Source: CAYJPV01 sp964547975 (GTDB lineage Bacteria; Acidobacteriota; Vicinamibacteria; Vicinamibacterales; JAKQTR01). From it: a stretch of DNA of 16,400 nucleotides. The notes beneath the pieces were generated by a model, which searched no databases, was not told the DNA's origin, and worked only from the letters and a program-made list of their open reading frames with translations. The translations under genes were made by a program, and so were the position numbers. Within the stretch, counting starts at the first letter, position 1. The number at the start of each line of letters is the position of its first letter. Positions 14,857-16,400 of this stretch are shown piece after piece. The stretch spans positions 1-16,400 of the forward strand of contig CAZJRM010000113.1 in assembly GCA_964547975.1 (NCBI GenBank), given 5' to 3'.

Positions 14857-15963
14857 ATGAGCACCGATCCGTCGTCCAGCATCAGTGCGCTGTCGAAACA
14901 TGCCTGTCCCGCGTGCGGCGCCCAGGCCGAGTGGAGCCCGTCGAAGCAGAAGCTGGTGTGCCCGTTCTGCGGGACGGAGTCGCCCTACAAGTACGACTCC
15001 GAAACCGGCCGGATCGAGGAACTCGACCTCGTGACCGCGCTGCGCGAACTGCCGGACGAGCAACGCGGCTGGCAGACCGAACGCCGCAGTATCCAGTGCC
15101 AGAGCTGCAAGGCGGTGATGGTCTACGACCCGACACGGGTCGGACAGAACTGCGAGTTCTGCGGATCGCCCGCGCTCGTGGACTACCAGGAGATCAAATC
15201 ACCGATCCGGCCGCAGAGCCTGCTGCCGTTCAAGGTGTCGCAGAGCGACGTTCGCGACAACATCAAGCGCTGGTACGCGAGCAAGTGGTTCGCGCCAGGC
15301 GCGCTGAAGAAGAAAGCCCTCGTCGATCAACTGAAGGGCCTCTACATCCCGTACTGGACGTTCGACGCGCAGGTGCATTGTCCGTGGCAGGCCGAAGCCG
15401 GCTACCACTATTACGTCACCGAAGAGTACCGCGATAACCAGGGGCGTTCGCAGACACGCCAGGTGCAGCGCACGCGGTGGGAGTACGCCGCAGGCGTGGT
15501 CGACCATTTCTTCGATGACGAACCCGTGCCGGGCACACACGGCGTGCACCTCGGCCTGCTGAAGGGCGTCGAGCCCTTCCCCACGGCCGATCTCGTGCCT
15601 TACGACACGGCGTTTCTGTCGGGGCACGTCGTCGAGCACTACCAGGTCGTGCTGGTCGACGCGGCGAAGCAGTCGCGCGATTCGATGTATCAGCAACTGA
15701 TGGGGCTCTGCGGGCAACGGGTGCCTGGAGACACGTACCGGAACCTGCGCATTCAGCCGACGTATTCGGGCGAGACCTTCAAGCACATCCTCGTGCCGAT
15801 CTGGCTGCTCACCTATACGTTCGGCGCGAAGACGTTCCAGGTGGTGGCCAACGGCTACACGGGCGTGCTCGCGGGGCAGTATCCGAAGAGCCCGTGGAAG
15901 ATCGCGTTCGTGGTGCTGCTCGTCCTCATCGCGCTCGGGATCCTGATCGTGTCGCAGAACTGA
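14857..15963 (+). CDS. Double zinc-ribbon, C-terminally membrane-anchored protein (YdjG-like)
   Basis: A 368-residue protein. Two zinc ribbons open it: Cys17/Cys20 with Cys35/Cys38, and Cys81/Cys84 with Cys99/Cys102, all as CxxC knuckles (CPACG, CPFCG, CQSCK, CEFCG). A conserved middle part (about 115-340, with LLPFKVS, LYIPYWTFDAQ, VPIWLLTYTFGAKTF) is typical of the zinc-ribbon family often mis-titled replication or helicase zinc-finger proteins. One hydrophobic helix at about 349-366 ends the protein, so the bulk should face the cytoplasm. It follows the SPFH gene by 63 bases, and the pair parallels YdjG-YdjI of Bacillus, where the zinc-ribbon membrane protein helps recruit the SPFH protein. 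No PspA gene is in the window. The ribosome site is weak (GGGGA at 14843-14847). Confidence 0.82.
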   Translation: MSTDPSSSISALSKHACPACGAQAEWSPSKQKLVCPFCGTESPYKYDSETGRIEELDLVTALRELPDEQRGWQTERRSIQCQSCKAVMVYDPTRVGQNCEFCGSPALVDYQEIKSPIRPQSLLPFKVSQSDVRDNIKRWYASKWFAPGALKKKALVDQLKGLYIPYWTFDAQVHCPWQAEAGYHYYVTEEYRDNQGRSQTRQVQRTRWEYAAGVVDHFFDDEPVPGTHGVHLGLLKGVEPFPTADLVPYDTAFLSGHVVEHYQVVLVDAAKQSRDSMYQQLMGLCGQRVPGDTYRNLRIQPTYSGETFKHILVPIWLLTYTFGAKTFQVVANGYTGVLAGQYPKSPWKIAFVVLLVLIALGILIVSQN

Positions 15964-15966
15964 GGC

Positions 15967-15996
15967 TTGTCGAAGACGGCCGTCCGGTGCTAGAAT
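15967..15996 (+). promoter_or_regulatory. tRNA-Val promoter (TTGTCG-18-TGCTAGAAT)
   Basis: A -35-like TTGTCG at 15967-15972 and an extended -10 TGC-TAGAAT ending at 15996, spaced 18 bases. This predicts a start near 16003, about 28 bases before the tRNA. A perfect 10-bp palindrome GACGGCCGTC (15975-15984) sits in the spacer; it may be chance, part of the upstream gene's terminator, or an operator. Confidence 0.6.
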
Positions 15997-16030
15997 CAGT
16001 TCTTTGCCGGGTGGCCGGAGACACGTGTTG

Positions 16031-16105
16031 GGGCGGTTAGCTCAGTGGTAGAGCACCGGCTTTACACGCCGGCTGTCACAGGTTCGAATCCTGTACCGCC
16101 CACCA
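16031..16105 (+). tRNA. tRNA-Val (anticodon TAC)
   Basis: A complete cloverleaf with CCA encoded. The acceptor stem is GGGCGGT (16031-16037) with ACCGCCC (16095-16101), discriminator A, CCA at 16103-16105. The anticodon stem CCGGC/GCCGG encloses loop TTTACAC, anticodon TAC at 16063-16065, reading GUA valine codons and, by wobble, GUG. The T arm has GGTTCGAATCC. Confidence 0.97.
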
Positions 16106-16199
16106 CAGACGGGCGCGCGGGATTCACGGCTTGAAGGGCTTGCGCATCGCGGTGACAGCGGATGCGGCGCACACGGGGCCTTCAGGTTCCGCCTCGAGC

Positions 16200-16371
<172 letters not shown>

Positions 16372-16400
16372 CACACTCATTGTGTCGCGAGGTTTCCGGA

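Noticed and set aside
13696..15063. Long - strand frame opposite the SPFH and zinc-ribbon genes
   Set aside because: Arg/His/Val-rich antisense shadow of two recognisable proteins.

Overview
The window is GC-rich and gene-dense, with few strong promoters and predicted secreted hydrolases. It looks like a soil-type Acidobacteriota chromosome, possibly class Vicinamibacteria. That placement is an inference from three things: S8 proteases with C-terminal IVWGD repeats, the base composition, and short dispersed intergenic repeats. No 16S gene or other marker is present to confirm it. No phage, transposase or CRISPR array is visible.

Left part (1-2022, + strand): the last 26 codons of one gene and a complete secreted subtilisin-like (S8) protease both end in the same IVWGD-type repeats. 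This suggests a tandem protease family. A very strong hairpin then separates them from genes converging from the other strand.

Middle part (2109-8866, - strand, transcribed right to left): an MFS transporter, a proline racemase-superfamily enzyme, an ornithine cyclodeaminase/mu-crystallin-family reductase, a NodB-fold deacetylase and a GH42-type beta-galactosidase-like enzyme. The first three read as a hydroxyproline or proline-derivative uptake and catabolism unit (dehydratase or epimerase plus Delta1-pyrroline-2-carboxylate reductase). Together with the glycosidase and protease, the locus could serve breakdown of hydroxyproline-rich glycoproteins, which is speculative. Copies of a short imperfectly palindromic repeat lie in inverted orientation on both sides of the deacetylase. 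A G-rich heptamer array separates transporter and racemase. Two perfect palindromes sit in the transporter promoter region.

Right part (9129-13637, + strand): an Rrf2-family regulator with three cysteines, followed 22 bases later by a membrane hybrid histidine kinase with a receiver domain. The kinase overlaps by 4 bases a second, related membrane histidine kinase that lacks a receiver. This reads as one signalling operon with an uncharacterised multi-pass sensor domain.

Far right (13735-15963, + strand): an SPFH-domain protein of the YdjI/virion-core type with a C-terminal excisionase-like helix-turn-helix, then a double zinc-ribbon protein with one C-terminal membrane anchor. The pair resembles the YdjI and YdjG components of the Bacillus PspA-associated envelope-stress system. 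Then come tRNA-Val(TAC), with a recognisable promoter, and tRNA-Asp(GTC). The 3' end of tRNA-Asp is repeated exactly 90 bases downstream, as expected for an attachment-site scar or a tRNA remnant.
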